A stretch of 64,000 nt of DNA, from contig CAJJKY010000004.1 of assembly GCA_905188195.1 (NCBI GenBank), positions 62,001 to 126,000 of the forward strand, given 5' to 3'. Positions 48,469-58,061 of this stretch are shown in pieces. The stretch is from Streptococcus parasanguinis. Lineage in GTDB: Bacteria; Bacillota; Bacilli; Lactobacillales; Streptococcaceae. Position 1 is the first letter of the stretch; each line of letters opens with the position of its first letter. The notes under the pieces are model-generated. The model was not told the DNA's origin. It saw only the letters and a program-made list of their open reading frames with translations, and did not search any database. A program made the translations under genes and the position numbers.

Positions 48469-50628
48469 GTGAAAAAAATTACGAATTCGATACTCAATTT
48501 CATGAGTACCAGACTAGGATTTGTCTTGACCCTTCTGTTGCTCTACTGGTTCAAAACCATGTGGGCCTATTCAGTTGATTTTAACTTAGACATTCAAGGA
48601 CCCTATCAGATTTTTCTAGCAGTGATCAACCCATTGCCGATCAGTCTGCTCTTCATCGGTCTAGCACTCTATATCAAACGAACCAAGCTCTTTTATAGTT
48701 TGGCCTTTGGGATCTACCTTCTCTTATTTATTTGGTTGATTTCCAATTCCATCTATTATCGAGAGTTTACAGACTTCGTAACGGTCAATACCATGTTGGC
48801 TTCCAGCAAGGTTTCTGCCGGTCTCGGAGCTGCTGCTTTAGAATTGTTCCGCCCTTGGGATGTGATCTACATTCTAGATTTCCCTATCCTCGCTTTCTTC
48901 TTCTTTAAGAAATGGATTCGAATGGACAATCGTCCCTTCAATAAACGAGCTAGTTTTGCGGTTACCTCTTTATCGGCTATGCTCTTTTCGGCCAACCTTT
49001 TCCTCGCAGAAATTGACCGACCTGAGCTCTTGACTCGTGGGTTCTCAAACTACTATGTCGTTCGTGCCCTAGGATTACCAGCCTTTCTGGGGTATAGCGC
49101 TAATCAGACCTATGCTGCCAACAAAGAACGTTCCAAAGCCTCCGAAGCAGATCTAAAACCGGTGGAAGAATATATCCAACAGCATTACGCCAAGCCTAAT
49201 CCTGAGTACTTTGGAATGGCCAAAGGCCGTAACGTCATCTACATTCACTTGGAAAGTTTCCAACAATTCTTGATCGATTACAAGTTGAAAGTAGACGATA
49301 AAGAATATGAAGTGACACCTTTCTTAAACTCACTTTACCACTCGAAAGAAACCTTTGCCTTTTCAAATGTCTTTAACCAAGTTAAGGCAGGGAAAACGTC
49401 TGATGCGGAGACCATGATTGAAACAGGCCTCTTCGGACTCAACCAAGGTTCCTTTATGGTGAACTATGGTGGAACCAATACCCAACAGGCTGCACCATTT
49501 ATTCTTTCAAAAAATGGTTACAACTCAAGCGCTGTTTTCCACGGGAATGCTGGAAGTTTCTGGAATCGAAATACCGCCTATAAACAATGGGGCTACAATT
49601 ACTTCTTTGATGCCAGCTACTTCACCAAACAAAACAGCAGCAATTCCTTCCAGTATGGTCTTAATGACAAATACATGCTCAAGGATTCCATCAAATACCT
49701 AGAAAGATTGCAACAGCCTTTCTATACGAAGTTCATTACGGTTTCCAACCACTATCCTTATACAACTAGCTTGTCAGGAGATGATCTCGGCTTCCCTCTA
49801 GCTAAGACTCAGGACGAAACCATCAATGGCTATTTTGCGACCGCTAACTACCTAGATTCTTCGATCAAGGCCTTCTTTGATTACCTGAAAGAATCTGGTC
49901 TTTACAAAAATTCCATCATCGTTCTCTATGGGGACCACTACGGAATTTCAAACTCCCGCAACCCAGCTCTTGCCCCTCTACTTGGTAAGAACTCTGAAAC
50001 GTGGTCAAGCTATGACAATGCCATGTTGCAACGCGTTCCTTATATGGTAGTTATTCCTGGAATGGACAAGGGAGGCATTATCAACACCTATGGTGGCGAA
50101 ATTGATATGCTCCCAACCTTGGAACATTTGCTAGGCATTGAATCCAACAAATTCCTCCAAGTTGGTCAAGATATGCTCTCACCAGATCATGATCAAATCG
50201 TAGCCTTCCGCTCCGCTAACTACTTTGTGACTCCTGAGTATACGAGCTATAGTGGCCGGACCTATTACACCAAAACAGGTGAGGAAATTACGAACCCAGA
50301 CGAAAAAACCAAGGAAGAACTGGACAAGATTAGGGAGGCTGCTAACCTGCAATTGAAGATTAGCGATAGCATCCAGACCGGTGACCTCCTTCGCTTCTTC
50401 AAGGGCAATGATCTTGGAAAAGTCAATCCAGATGATTATTCCTACACTAATTCCTTCAAGGCATTGAAGAAGATTGAAAAGGAAAAAGGTGACAAATCAA
50501 CCAGCCTTTATAACCAACGTGGCAATCAGTCCACCGTTGATCTCTTCAAGGCACCTACTTATAAAGAATTGCACCCAGAAGACGATAGTTCTTCCTCAAC
50601 AGAGACCAGTAGCAGTTCTTCTAAATAA
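48469..50628 (+). CDS. ltaS: Lipoteichoic acid synthase-type sulfatase-fold protein
   Basis: 719 residues. Five N-terminal membrane helices (first ~200 residues), then an extracellular sulfatase/alkaline-phosphatase domain: NVIYIHLESFQ (Glu), GKTSDAE with the nucleophile Thr, SNHYPYTT (His) and YGDHYGISN (Asp, His) bind Mn and the phosphatidylglycerol head group. It polymerises glycerol phosphate or modifies teichoic acid outside the cell; in pneumococcal relatives the polymer differs, so the exact product is uncertain. A Ser/Thr-rich tail of ~15 residues ends it. GTG start with AAGGAAG 9 bases upstream. Confidence 0.88.
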   Translation: MKKITNSILNFMSTRLGFVLTLLLLYWFKTMWAYSVDFNLDIQGPYQIFLAVINPLPISLLFIGLALYIKRTKLFYSLAFGIYLLLFIWLISNSIYYREFTDFVTVNTMLASSKVSAGLGAAALELFRPWDVIYILDFPILAFFFFKKWIRMDNRPFNKRASFAVTSLSAMLFSANLFLAEIDRPELLTRGFSNYYVVRALGLPAFLGYSANQTYAANKERSKASEADLKPVEEYIQQHYAKPNPEYFGMAKGRNVIYIHLESFQQFLIDYKLKVDDKEYEVTPFLNSLYHSKETFAFSNVFNQVKAGKTSDAETMIETGLFGLNQGSFMVNYGGTNTQQAAPFILSKNGYNSSAVFHGNAGSFWNRNTAYKQWGYNYFFDASYFTKQNSSNSFQYGLNDKYMLKDSIKYLERLQQPFYTKFITVSNHYPYTTSLSGDDLGFPLAKTQDETINGYFATANYLDSSIKAFFDYLKESGLYKNSIIVLYGDHYGISNSRNPALAPLLGKNSETWSSYDNAMLQRVPYMVVIPGMDKGGIINTYGGEIDMLPTLEHLLGIESNKFLQVGQDMLSPDHDQIVAFRSANYFVTPEYTSYSGRTYYTKTGEEITNPDEKTKEELDKIREAANLQLKISDSIQTGDLLRFFKGNDLGKVNPDDYSYTNSFKALKKIEKEKGDKSTSLYNQRGNQSTVDLFKAPTYKELHPEDDSSSSTETSSSSSK

Positions 50629-50632
50629 AGAG

Positions 50633-50663
50633 AATCCCTGAGTTTAAAAACTCAGGGATTTTG
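50633..50663. terminator. Bidirectional terminator between ltaS-type gene and pulA
   Basis: AATCCCTGAGTTT and AAACTCAGGGATT form a 13-bp stem with a two-base loop; serves both converging genes. Confidence 0.9.
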
Positions 50664-50680
50664 TGATTTCTTTAAAAAGA

Positions 50681-52990
50681 TTACGCTTTACCTTCATCTA
50701 GGACTTCAAAAACAGAAGCTGTTAAATTCTCCACATAGAATGGTCGTTTATGACGACTATTCCCAACCATCAATTTCAATTTATTTGAATTTTGGAGGTA
50801 ATATGGAAGTCCGCTGGCGTTGAAGATGACCAAGTACTTCTTGTCTCCTGTTAGTTCAAATATCAGAAGTCCACTACAATCAGTTGCAGATTGGATAAAG
50901 ACTTGTTGGTAGATTTTATCATAGCTTTCAAGCCCTAAGACAGGAAGACTTGTCTTCAAATTGATCAAGCTTCGGATATAGGCAATTGATTCCTTGTTTT
51001 GACTGACCAGATCCCAGTTGACCTGATTCACAAAATCTGGAGCATTGTAGGAATTCATGGCCCGTTCACGATCCAAAGGAGTGATTTCTCCATCAGGACC
51101 TGTCGCTACCAATTTGGTCCTCATGAACTCTTGACCCAATTGCATAAAGGTCATGCCCTGAAAGAGCAGATTCATGGCCGTAGCCAACTCTGAGCGCTTG
51201 ACCAAGCCTGCTACTTCTTCATTTGGATGGAGGGTCTGAAGCAAGTCAAAGAGATTATAGTTGTCATGAGCTTCCACATAATTCAAGACCTGATTCGGAC
51301 TTAAATAATTGCCAAGCTCTGCACTACCTAAAACAGCACGCGCAACGATATACTCTGTTGATTTTCTGCTGACGAAGCCACGTTTGATGGAACCATAAAC
51401 CTCAGCCCCTTTAATGGCATCGCGCTCCGTATCATTGAAGAATCCAATTCGAGGCAATTGCGCTGCATTGTCTTTCTTAGCCTTATCTTCTGGTGCGAGT
51501 CCTGTTCCCATGTCCCAACCTTCTCCGTAAAGAAGAATGCGAGGATCCAGAGCATCCATAGCCTCCCGAATAGCATTCATCGTCCTTACATCGTGAATCC
51601 CCATCAAATCAAAGCGGAAGCCATCGATCTGGTACTCTTTGACCCAATGCGTGAGGGAATCAATCATGTACTTGCGGTACATTTCATGCTCACTTGCCGT
51701 CTCATTACCGACACCTGTCCCATTTTGGAAGCGCCCATCTGGCTCCATCCGGTAATAATAATCCGGAACTGTATTTTGGAAAGGACCATTCTCAGTTGAG
51801 TAGGTATGATTGTAGATCACATCTATGACTACAGAAATCCCAGCTTCATGATAAGCCCGGATCATCGTTTTAAGCTCTTTCATGGTTTGTTTGGGATTGG
51901 ATGGATCCGTTGAAAAACTGGTTTCTGGTGCAGAATGATTCTGAACGTCGTAACCCCAATTGTAGGTCACACGACCTTCTTCATCGTACTGTTTATAGCG
52001 ATCAGATATCGGCTGCAATTGCACGACATTGACCCCTAACTGACGGATATAATCAAAGGCAGTCGCATCGCCATGGCTATTGACGGTTCCTTTTTGGCAA
52101 GCCCCCAGATAGGTCCCACGCAAAGACTCGTCCACACCTGATGTCGGTGACTTGGTCAAATCCCGAAGGTGCATCTCATAGATCACTGCTTGACAAGGAT
52201 TATCCAGGCGCCAGGGAGTCGCATCGGCGCCTTTTTTAGTGCCCCAATCAAACTGACGATCTGCTCTTGAGAGAATGGCTGAGCGCATTCCATCGGCTGT
52301 CGTTGCAATGCTATAAGGATCGCGCGTCACTTGAGTCTGGTGTTCAAAATACACACGATATTGATAGGCCATGCCACTTAAATTTCCTAAAAAATCTAAA
52401 ATCCAAACACCTTGAGTATTTTCTGGGTGGTAGCTAGACTCTTGTTTGCCACGTGTCATCGGCATGCTCTTCCAAATAGGCGCATCCAGCTCGGTTGATT
52501 GATAGAGCAACAATTCAACTTTCTTGGCAGTAGGAGCCCACAGTTTAAAGCAATGCTCCCCTTCTTCCTCACGATGACCAAGCCAGCCTTGATACGCCCA
52601 TTTAGCATCAAACTCTCTAGGACGCATCGCCATATCGTAGGCATGAGGCTGACGATGGCTGTATGCATGACTCGTCAAAGCAGCTTGCAAAGAATAATAG
52701 ACTGTATCGTCTCCATCGAGAATCCACACTTCTCGAACATGCCCTTCTGGTAAGAGTTCGATTTCAAAATCACGGGTCTTAGTGAGCCAATCCCCTTCTT
52801 TAACCAGGACATGGCCCCGGTTCAAGGCATCCTCACTCTCGTATACCAGATTTCCCTCTACTCCAAAATAATCCAACTTGGAGAAAGAGACTGATTTTCC
52901 TTCTACTTGATCCTGCCACTGCCACATATCATAGGCAAAATAATTTCCTTTTTGCTTATGAAAATGAAGCTTTACATGGTATTGTCGCAT
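50681..52990 (-). CDS. pulA: Type I pullulanase, intracellular
   Basis: 769 residues, no signal peptide or LPXTG, so a cytoplasmic debranching enzyme for alpha-1,6 links of glycogen or maltodextrins. After N-terminal beta domains (CBM48-like around 130-230) comes the GH13 barrel: DVIYNHTY, DGFRFDLMGIHD (nucleophile), YGEGWDMG (acid) and VEAHDNYNL. The type I hallmark YNWGYDP reads YNWGYDV. It is the last gene after ligA and dagK; a nested hairpin lies in the gap before it. Confidence 0.92.
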   Translation of the reverse strand: MRQYHVKLHFHKQKGNYFAYDMWQWQDQVEGKSVSFSKLDYFGVEGNLVYESEDALNRGHVLVKEGDWLTKTRDFEIELLPEGHVREVWILDGDDTVYYSLQAALTSHAYSHRQPHAYDMAMRPREFDAKWAYQGWLGHREEEGEHCFKLWAPTAKKVELLLYQSTELDAPIWKSMPMTRGKQESSYHPENTQGVWILDFLGNLSGMAYQYRVYFEHQTQVTRDPYSIATTADGMRSAILSRADRQFDWGTKKGADATPWRLDNPCQAVIYEMHLRDLTKSPTSGVDESLRGTYLGACQKGTVNSHGDATAFDYIRQLGVNVVQLQPISDRYKQYDEEGRVTYNWGYDVQNHSAPETSFSTDPSNPKQTMKELKTMIRAYHEAGISVVIDVIYNHTYSTENGPFQNTVPDYYYRMEPDGRFQNGTGVGNETASEHEMYRKYMIDSLTHWVKEYQIDGFRFDLMGIHDVRTMNAIREAMDALDPRILLYGEGWDMGTGLAPEDKAKKDNAAQLPRIGFFNDTERDAIKGAEVYGSIKRGFVSRKSTEYIVARAVLGSAELGNYLSPNQVLNYVEAHDNYNLFDLLQTLHPNEEVAGLVKRSELATAMNLLFQGMTFMQLGQEFMRTKLVATGPDGEITPLDRERAMNSYNAPDFVNQVNWDLVSQNKESIAYIRSLINLKTSLPVLGLESYDKIYQQVFIQSATDCSGLLIFELTGDKKYLVIFNASGLPYYLQNSNKLKLMVGNSRHKRPFYVENLTASVFEVLDEGKA

Positions 52991-53021
52991 AACATTTTCC
53001 TATTTCCAATTTGATACCGAA

Positions 53022-53056
53022 GGAACCATTCGCTCGTGAAACACGTATATGGTTCC
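53022..53056 (-). other. Nested hairpin between dagK-type gene and pulA
   Basis: GGAACCAT (53022-53029) pairs with ATGGTTCC (53049-53056) and an inner CGTG pairs with CACG around AAA. No U run follows, so it is more likely a processing or stability element than a terminator. Confidence 0.5.
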
Positions 53057-53068
53057 AACTATTTGTTT

Positions 53069-54031
53069 TTATTCTTCAGATGTATGAACCAATGCATCGT
53101 TGTTGATTTCATCAATATTCGCAAAGAATTCCAAGTGATTATGAAAGACTTCCAATTCAACTGGAGTATCTCCCCCGTATTCCCCATCTAGATTGATGCG
53201 GAATGGTTGAGCATTTTTCCCTAGCATTTCGATCGTCAACTTCTTGGTCTTGAGATATTCTACATTTTCATCGTGCACATGCTTGCCTCCATTAATGGCC
53301 TGAATCATCAGGGACAACATGTTAAAGAGCTTAGCAGTTTTTACGATAATCAAGGTAAAGTTCCCATCATCAAGCTTAGCATCTGGCGCGACACTTTCAA
53401 AACCAGCAATCGAGTTGGTAAGAGCCACAAAAATCATAGACGCTGGCCCTTCAAAGACACCATTGTCGTGCTCAATCCGCACCTTTCGAGCCTTGTTTCG
53501 TGGCAACATTTTAGCAGCTTCTGCCACATAGGCAAAGTAACCCAAGCGAGATTTAACACTACTTGGAACACTGAAGGTCAATTCTGTCATGGTTCCTGCT
53601 GCAGCAATATTGATGAAATACTTACTACCATAGGCACGACCAATATCCATCTGAATGGTTTGATTCTTTTCAATAATGCGAGCAGCCGCCACAGGATCGC
53701 CCATCGGGATCTTCAAGGCACGCGCATAGTCATTGGTGGTACCGGTCGGGATAAAGGCCATCTGCGGACGATTTTCCAGACCTGCAACCCCATTGACCAC
53801 TTCGTTAATCGTACCATCTCCACCAGCAGCAATGATTAAATCAAAGCCTGCCTTAGCGGCTCTTTCTGCTTCATTTTGGGCAGAAAATGGTTCTGGAGTC
53901 GTTTGATAAGCGCTGGTTTCATAGCCCACATCTTCGAGTACGTCTAAGACTTCCGCAATATTTTTCTTGATAATTTCTTGCCCAGAGGTCGGATTATAAA
54001 TTAAACGGGCTTTTTTGATTCGTTCTACCAT
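53069..54031 (-). CDS. Diacylglycerol kinase-family lipid kinase
   Basis: 320 residues, DagK/YegS type. LIYNPTSGQE at the start, catalytic GGDGTINEVVNG (about 71-82), PTGTTNDYARAL and DIGRAYG with a C-terminal beta domain containing DGNFTLIIV and IDGEYGGD-like acid residues (NLDGEYGGDTPVE). It returns diacylglycerol, released for example by lipoteichoic acid synthesis, to phosphatidic acid. 9 bases downstream of ligA, so same operon. Confidence 0.92.
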   Translation of the reverse strand: MVERIKKARLIYNPTSGQEIIKKNIAEVLDVLEDVGYETSAYQTTPEPFSAQNEAERAAKAGFDLIIAAGGDGTINEVVNGVAGLENRPQMAFIPTGTTNDYARALKIPMGDPVAAARIIEKNQTIQMDIGRAYGSKYFINIAAAGTMTELTFSVPSSVKSRLGYFAYVAEAAKMLPRNKARKVRIEHDNGVFEGPASMIFVALTNSIAGFESVAPDAKLDDGNFTLIIVKTAKLFNMLSLMIQAINGGKHVHDENVEYLKTKKLTIEMLGKNAQPFRINLDGEYGGDTPVELEVFHNHLEFFANIDEINNDALVHTSEE

Positions 54032-54040
54032 AAAGATCCT

Positions 54041-55999
54041 CTATAAACTTTCAAGCCAGGCCTCATCTTCTACCTGGATTCCTAATTCTTGTGCTTTGGT
54101 TAACTTGCTACCAGCGTCACTACCTGCAACGACCAAATCTGTTTTTTTGGAAACCGATCCAGTTACCTTAGCGCCCAGACTTTCTAATTTTGCCTTTGCT
54201 TCTGAACGTGTGAGTCGCTCTAGCTTCCCAGTCAAAACGACTGTCATTCCTGATAGGGCTGCATCAGCAGCGACTTTCTCACCAAGATAAGCCATATTGA
54301 CACCAGCTTCTTTAAGCTCTTGCAATAGGCGCTTGGATCCTTCTTGTGCAAAATAAGACTTGAGGCTTTCAGCCACGACCATACCGAGACTATCAATACC
54401 TGCAATCCGTTCTGGATCAGCTGTAGCCAGTTGATCGAGGTCATGGAATTCTTGGAGTAAGATTTGACTGACCTTGCTTCCGACATGGCGGATCCCCAAA
54501 CCAAAGAGTAATTTCTCAGCTGAGTTCTCTTTTGAAGCTTGAATGGCTTCATAGAGTTTTTCAGCAGATTTTTCTTTAAAGCCTTCCAAGGTCAATAGGT
54601 CCTCGACTGTCAGACGATAGATCCCAGCTACATCCTCTACCAACTGAGCTGCGAAGAGTTTCTCTACGACAGCTGGTCCCAAGCCTGTGATATTCATAGC
54701 ATCCCGACTTGCAAAGTGGTTCAATCCTTCCTTGATCTGCGCTGGACAGAGTGGATTGATACAGCGAAGGGCCACCTCATCCTCGAAATGAAGCAACTCA
54801 CTCTGACAGCTCGGACAATGAGTTGGAATGGCTAATGCTTGATCAGAGACTCGCTTATCTTTGACAACACGCAAGACCGCTGGAATGATATCACCCGCCT
54901 TGTAGACAATGACGGTATCATCCTGATGAATGTCTTTTTCAGCAATATAGTCCACATTGTGCAAGGTTGCCCGACTAACAGTGGTTCCTACTAGCTGGAC
55001 TGGAGTTAGATTGGCAGTTGGCGTCACAACACCGGTCCGTCCAACCGTCCAATCCACCGATAGGATTTTCGCTTCTTTTTCTTCAGCTGGAAACTTATAG
55101 GCGACAGCCCATTTAGGGGCTTTAACAGTAAAGCCTAGTTCTTCTTGAACAGCTAGGTCATTGACCTTGATGACGATCCCATCGATATCGTAGGGAAGAT
55201 CCTCTCGAAGCTGAGCTACTTTTTGGATGAAGTCCCAAATTTGCTCCATATCCTCAGCCAGCACTCGCTCTTGGTTCACGACAAAGCCTAAGCGGGCTAA
55301 TTTCTCAAGCACGCCTTCCTGACTGCTTTGATCAGTTGGACTCACTTCTTGATACAAGAAGGTTGCGAGATTTCGCTTGGCCACGATTTTCGTATCCAAT
55401 TGGCGAAGCGTTCCTGCAGCAGCATTCCGCGGATTAGCAAACTCCGGCTCACCATTTTCTTGACGGATCTGATTGACCCGATCAAAGGAAGCCCGTGGCA
55501 TGTAGCACTCGCCTCGAACCGTGATGTTCACTGGCTCTGGTAACACCAAAGGAATGTCCTTGACCCGCTTGAGGTTCTCTGTAATATCCTCACCGACAGA
55601 ACCATCTCCACGTGTTGCCCCCGTTACGAGGACACCATTTTCATAGGTGAGGGAAATGGACAAGCCATCGATTTTCAGCTCACATACATAGCTGATAGAA
55701 GGAAATTCCTTACGGACACGCTGATCAAAGGCTTCTAATTCTTCACGCGAAAAAGCATCCTGCAAACTATAAAGGGGATACTGGTGCTGGTATTTGGTAA
55801 AGCCTTTTAAAACCACCCCACCTACACGGTGAGTTGGACTCTCTGGTAAGATCTCATCAGGATGAGCGGTTTCTAGTTCCACCAACTCTCGATATAATTG
55901 ATCATATTCACTATCTGAAACAGATGGAGCGTCTTTTGTGTAATACTCGTAAGCATAACGATTGAGTAATTCCACTAATTCTTTCATTCTGGTTTTCAT
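54041..55999 (-). CDS. ligA: NAD-dependent DNA ligase
   Basis: 652 residues, complete: Ia domain, adenylation domain with CELKIDGLSISL (Lys about 112), OB fold, four-Cys zinc finger (CPSCQ...CINPLCPAQ), helix-hairpin-helix repeats and a C-terminal BRCT domain (GMTVVLTGKLERLTRSEAK). Seals nicks in replication and repair. First gene of ligA-dagK-pulA. Confidence 0.97.
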   Translation of the reverse strand: MKTRMKELVELLNRYAYEYYTKDAPSVSDSEYDQLYRELVELETAHPDEILPESPTHRVGGVVLKGFTKYQHQYPLYSLQDAFSREELEAFDQRVRKEFPSISYVCELKIDGLSISLTYENGVLVTGATRGDGSVGEDITENLKRVKDIPLVLPEPVNITVRGECYMPRASFDRVNQIRQENGEPEFANPRNAAAGTLRQLDTKIVAKRNLATFLYQEVSPTDQSSQEGVLEKLARLGFVVNQERVLAEDMEQIWDFIQKVAQLREDLPYDIDGIVIKVNDLAVQEELGFTVKAPKWAVAYKFPAEEKEAKILSVDWTVGRTGVVTPTANLTPVQLVGTTVSRATLHNVDYIAEKDIHQDDTVIVYKAGDIIPAVLRVVKDKRVSDQALAIPTHCPSCQSELLHFEDEVALRCINPLCPAQIKEGLNHFASRDAMNITGLGPAVVEKLFAAQLVEDVAGIYRLTVEDLLTLEGFKEKSAEKLYEAIQASKENSAEKLLFGLGIRHVGSKVSQILLQEFHDLDQLATADPERIAGIDSLGMVVAESLKSYFAQEGSKRLLQELKEAGVNMAYLGEKVAADAALSGMTVVLTGKLERLTRSEAKAKLESLGAKVTGSVSKKTDLVVAGSDAGSKLTKAQELGIQVEDEAWLESL

Positions 56000-56057
56000 G
56001 TTCTTATTTTATCATAAAATCTTAATTTAGCCTTGAATTTACTGCATTCTTAGCATT

Positions 56058-56240
56058 AAAAAAAGGGGCTGGGACAAAAGTCCTAGCCTCTCAATTATTT
56101 TTAGATTGTCGAGCAAGACGCAGTGGTTGAGTGGGCTCTACTACGCTGATTTCATCAGCTTTTACAGCCCTACTCAACTGTGCGGAGGTGAGACGACGAA
56201 ATCGAATTCTAAGGAATTACCGATTTCTGTCCCACTCTCT
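56058..56240 (-). repeat. Structured intergenic repeat, copy A
   Basis: About 180 bases nearly identical to 58593-58773. Read on the minus strand it folds as GTGGGAC-GAAATCG paired with CGATTTC-GTCTCAC, then GTTGAGT-GGGCT paired with AGCCC-ACTCAAC around GCTGATGAAATCAGC, then a terminator GAGAGGCTAGGAC..GTCCCAGCC with U run. It has no ORF and lies upstream of ligA, downstream of queT. Confidence 0.85.
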
Positions 56241-56242
56241 TC

Positions 56243-56752
56243 TTATTTTGTAAAATCGATCCGTTTAGAAAGTTGATTGATCACAATCGCTCCAAAAATC
56301 AAGGATGCGAATTCACCCAATCCCATAGTCAACCAGTTATAGAAGAATGGTTGGCCTTGAAGGTAGTATAGTTCCAAGGCAATCGTAAACATGGAGATGG
56401 AAAAGAAAATCGCAAACAAGAAATGGTCCAAGCGAATAAGACCGTCAAACAAGAACTTGTTTTTGAATCGACCAAATAGAATGAGTCCAAGTCCTAAGAA
56501 GACAAAGGTTGAACCTCCACCGACAAAGACATCGATCCATCCAAAACTAAATAAGTTAGCAATCATACAACCAAGCGTCACCCCAATCAAGTACTTCTTA
56601 TTGTAAAAAGCTAAGAAATTCATCATTTCCGAAACACGGAATTGATAGCCATAGTAGGCCATAGCGTTGAGAGGTGGGGTAATGGTCAATACGATATAAA
56701 TCGCAGCAACAATGGCAATTTGCGCCATATCACGAGCAGTTAACTGTTTCAT
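56243..56752 (-). CDS. queT: QueT-family ECF transporter substrate-binding subunit
   Basis: 169 residues with five to six membrane helices; COG4708. It is the S component of an energy-coupling factor transporter for a queuosine precursor such as preQ1. The start MKQLTARDMAQIAIVAAIYI and the GGGSTFVFLGLGLI stretch are typical. A preQ1-II riboswitch directly upstream confirms the ligand class. The ECF ATPase and T subunits are elsewhere. Confidence 0.93.
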   Translation of the reverse strand: MKQLTARDMAQIAIVAAIYIVLTITPPLNAMAYYGYQFRVSEMMNFLAFYNKKYLIGVTLGCMIANLFSFGWIDVFVGGGSTFVFLGLGLILFGRFKNKFLFDGLIRLDHFLFAIFFSISMFTIALELYYLQGQPFFYNWLTMGLGEFASLIFGAIVINQLSKRIDFTK

Positions 56753-56754
56753 CT

Positions 56755-56815
56755 ATTCTCCTTTAGCGGTTTTCCCGCGTCTAATATGCTTGGCGAAAGG
56801 ATCTTAAGCACCAAG
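56755..56815 (-). promoter_or_regulatory. preQ1-II riboswitch
   Basis: Minus strand CTTGGTG...CGCCAAG stem, then GCATATTAGACGCGGG, AACCGC and the AAAGGAG ribosome site, closely matching the Streptococcaceae COG4708/preQ1-II motif. Ligand binding hides the ribosome site in a pseudoknot and lowers QueT translation. Confidence 0.92.
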
Positions 56816-56840
56816 GGTTGAAGGTTTGATTTCTTCAACC
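56816..56840 (-). promoter_or_regulatory. Extra hairpin 5' of the riboswitch
   Basis: GGTTGAAG and CTTCAACC pair perfectly around TTTGATTT-type loop sequence, directly before the riboswitch and after the -10 (TGCTATACT, 56846-56854). Confidence 0.65.
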
Positions 56841-56884
56841 TTTCAAGTATAGCATATTTTGAGGTTTTATGGTAGACTGAATTT

Positions 56885-57328
56885 ATGAAAACACTAATTA
56901 AAAAATTTTTTGATAATGAGATTTTATCCTATCTCTTTTTTGGAGTTGCCACAACCATTGTTTCCGTCGGAACCCGCCTCTTCATCTATCAAGTGTCTCG
57001 TGATGAACGATTAGCGACCGCGATTGGAAACATCGCTGGGATCCTCTTTGCCTTTGCGACCAACGATACCATTGTCTTTAAACAAGAAAGAAAGGGCTGG
57101 TTTCAGCGCTTGATTCGATTTGCAATTGCGCGCTCTGGGACCTTTATTCTAGATATGGCCTTGACTGAGATTTTTGTCAAGCAATTCCCAGGAATTATCG
57201 GGCAATTTGTCAACAATAACAAGAGTCAAATCAATCTGATTGAAACCCTCTTTGCACAAGTGGCCATTGTGGTCCTCAATTACGTCTTTAGTAAACTCTT
57301 TGTCTTTAAAAACAAAAATAAGGCTTGA
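56885..57328 (+). CDS. GtrA-family membrane protein
   Basis: 147 residues with four membrane helices. EILSYLFFGVATTIVSVGTR at the start and the NYVFSKLFVFK end are the GtrA signature. GtrA proteins move or hold lipid-linked sugars during cell-surface glycan decoration. Divergent from queT; its stop lies inside its terminator stem. Confidence 0.9.
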   Translation: MKTLIKKFFDNEILSYLFFGVATTIVSVGTRLFIYQVSRDERLATAIGNIAGILFAFATNDTIVFKQERKGWFQRLIRFAIARSGTFILDMALTEIFVKQFPGIIGQFVNNNKSQINLIETLFAQVAIVVLNYVFSKLFVFKNKNKA

Positions 57329-57355
57329 AACGATTGTTTCAAGCTTTATTCTTTT
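57321..57355. terminator. Terminator of GtrA gene, possibly bidirectional
   Basis: GCTTGAAAC and GTTTCAAGC form a 9-bp stem around GAT, followed by TTTATTCTTTT. Confidence 0.85.
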
Positions 57356-58061
57356 AAACTTCTATACTTGCATGCTCTGCACTTAATTGATGGATGGTGC
57401 CTTCAACCCCAAAATAATCCTTGGCTAGATCTTTCAATTCCTGCATGGCTGTCTGGGCTCGTTTGGCCTGCTCCTCGTTGATGGCTTCAATGACCAAAAT
57501 AGCGTCCTTGGTATCTTCCGTTAGCATGGTTCTTTGAGCCTCACGCCAATTCAAACAACGGCAAACGGCGCCTTCTTGGTCGTAGTAGATGATCTCCCCT
57601 TCCAAAGCTGGCGCATCTTCGTCAGCTCCTAATGGAAAGAAAGGTTCGCCTCCTTTCGCTTGACCTAGAGAGAGGCCACCCACCAATTTATCCATATCTT
57701 CTCCCCCACAAGGAAGGGCATAAGCCATAGACACACTATTGTAAAGATCCACCAACGGATTAATCGGATAGAATTCACGCCCCTGGTGAACCCGTTTTAA
57801 GAGTGCCTCGATGGAAGATCGGGCTCCTTTTTTTGTTTTAAACTTGCTAAAAGCTTGGCGCCACTCTTGGACAAATTCACTCTGGGTATAGTTTTCTTCA
57901 TCGATAAATTCCCATGCTCGCTTGGTACCCTTGTCCAACAATTCTTTGAAATAAGGATCCTTGGCTTCATCTACTGTATTATCAATGCCATACAAAGACA
58001 TCACTGTAATGCTAGCTGTTGGAAATAAATCCCAAAATGCTTGATCGACTGTCACTTTCAT
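57354..58061 (-). CDS. B3/B4 tRNA-binding domain protein
   Basis: 235 residues homologous to the B3/B4 (editing) domain of phenylalanyl-tRNA synthetase beta chain: NPLVDLYNSVSMAYALPCGGED, GGLSLGQAKGGEPF and EGEIIYYDQEGAVCRCLNWRE are typical. Stand-alone copies may edit mischarged tRNA. Its start overlaps the MarR gene stop by 4 bases, so the two are co-expressed. Confidence 0.88.
   Translation of the reverse strand: MKVTVDQAFWDLFPTASITVMSLYGIDNTVDEAKDPYFKELLDKGTKRAWEFIDEENYTQSEFVQEWRQAFSKFKTKKGARSSIEALLKRVHQGREFYPINPLVDLYNSVSMAYALPCGGEDMDKLVGGLSLGQAKGGEPFFPLGADEDAPALEGEIIYYDQEGAVCRCLNWREAQRTMLTEDTKDAILVIEAINEEQAKRAQTAMQELKDLAKDYFGVEGTIHQLSAEHASIEV

Noticed and set aside
53273..53839. 188-codon plus-strand frame opposite the lipid kinase gene
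   Set aside because: No ribosome site or promoter; the opposite strand encodes an intact conserved kinase.
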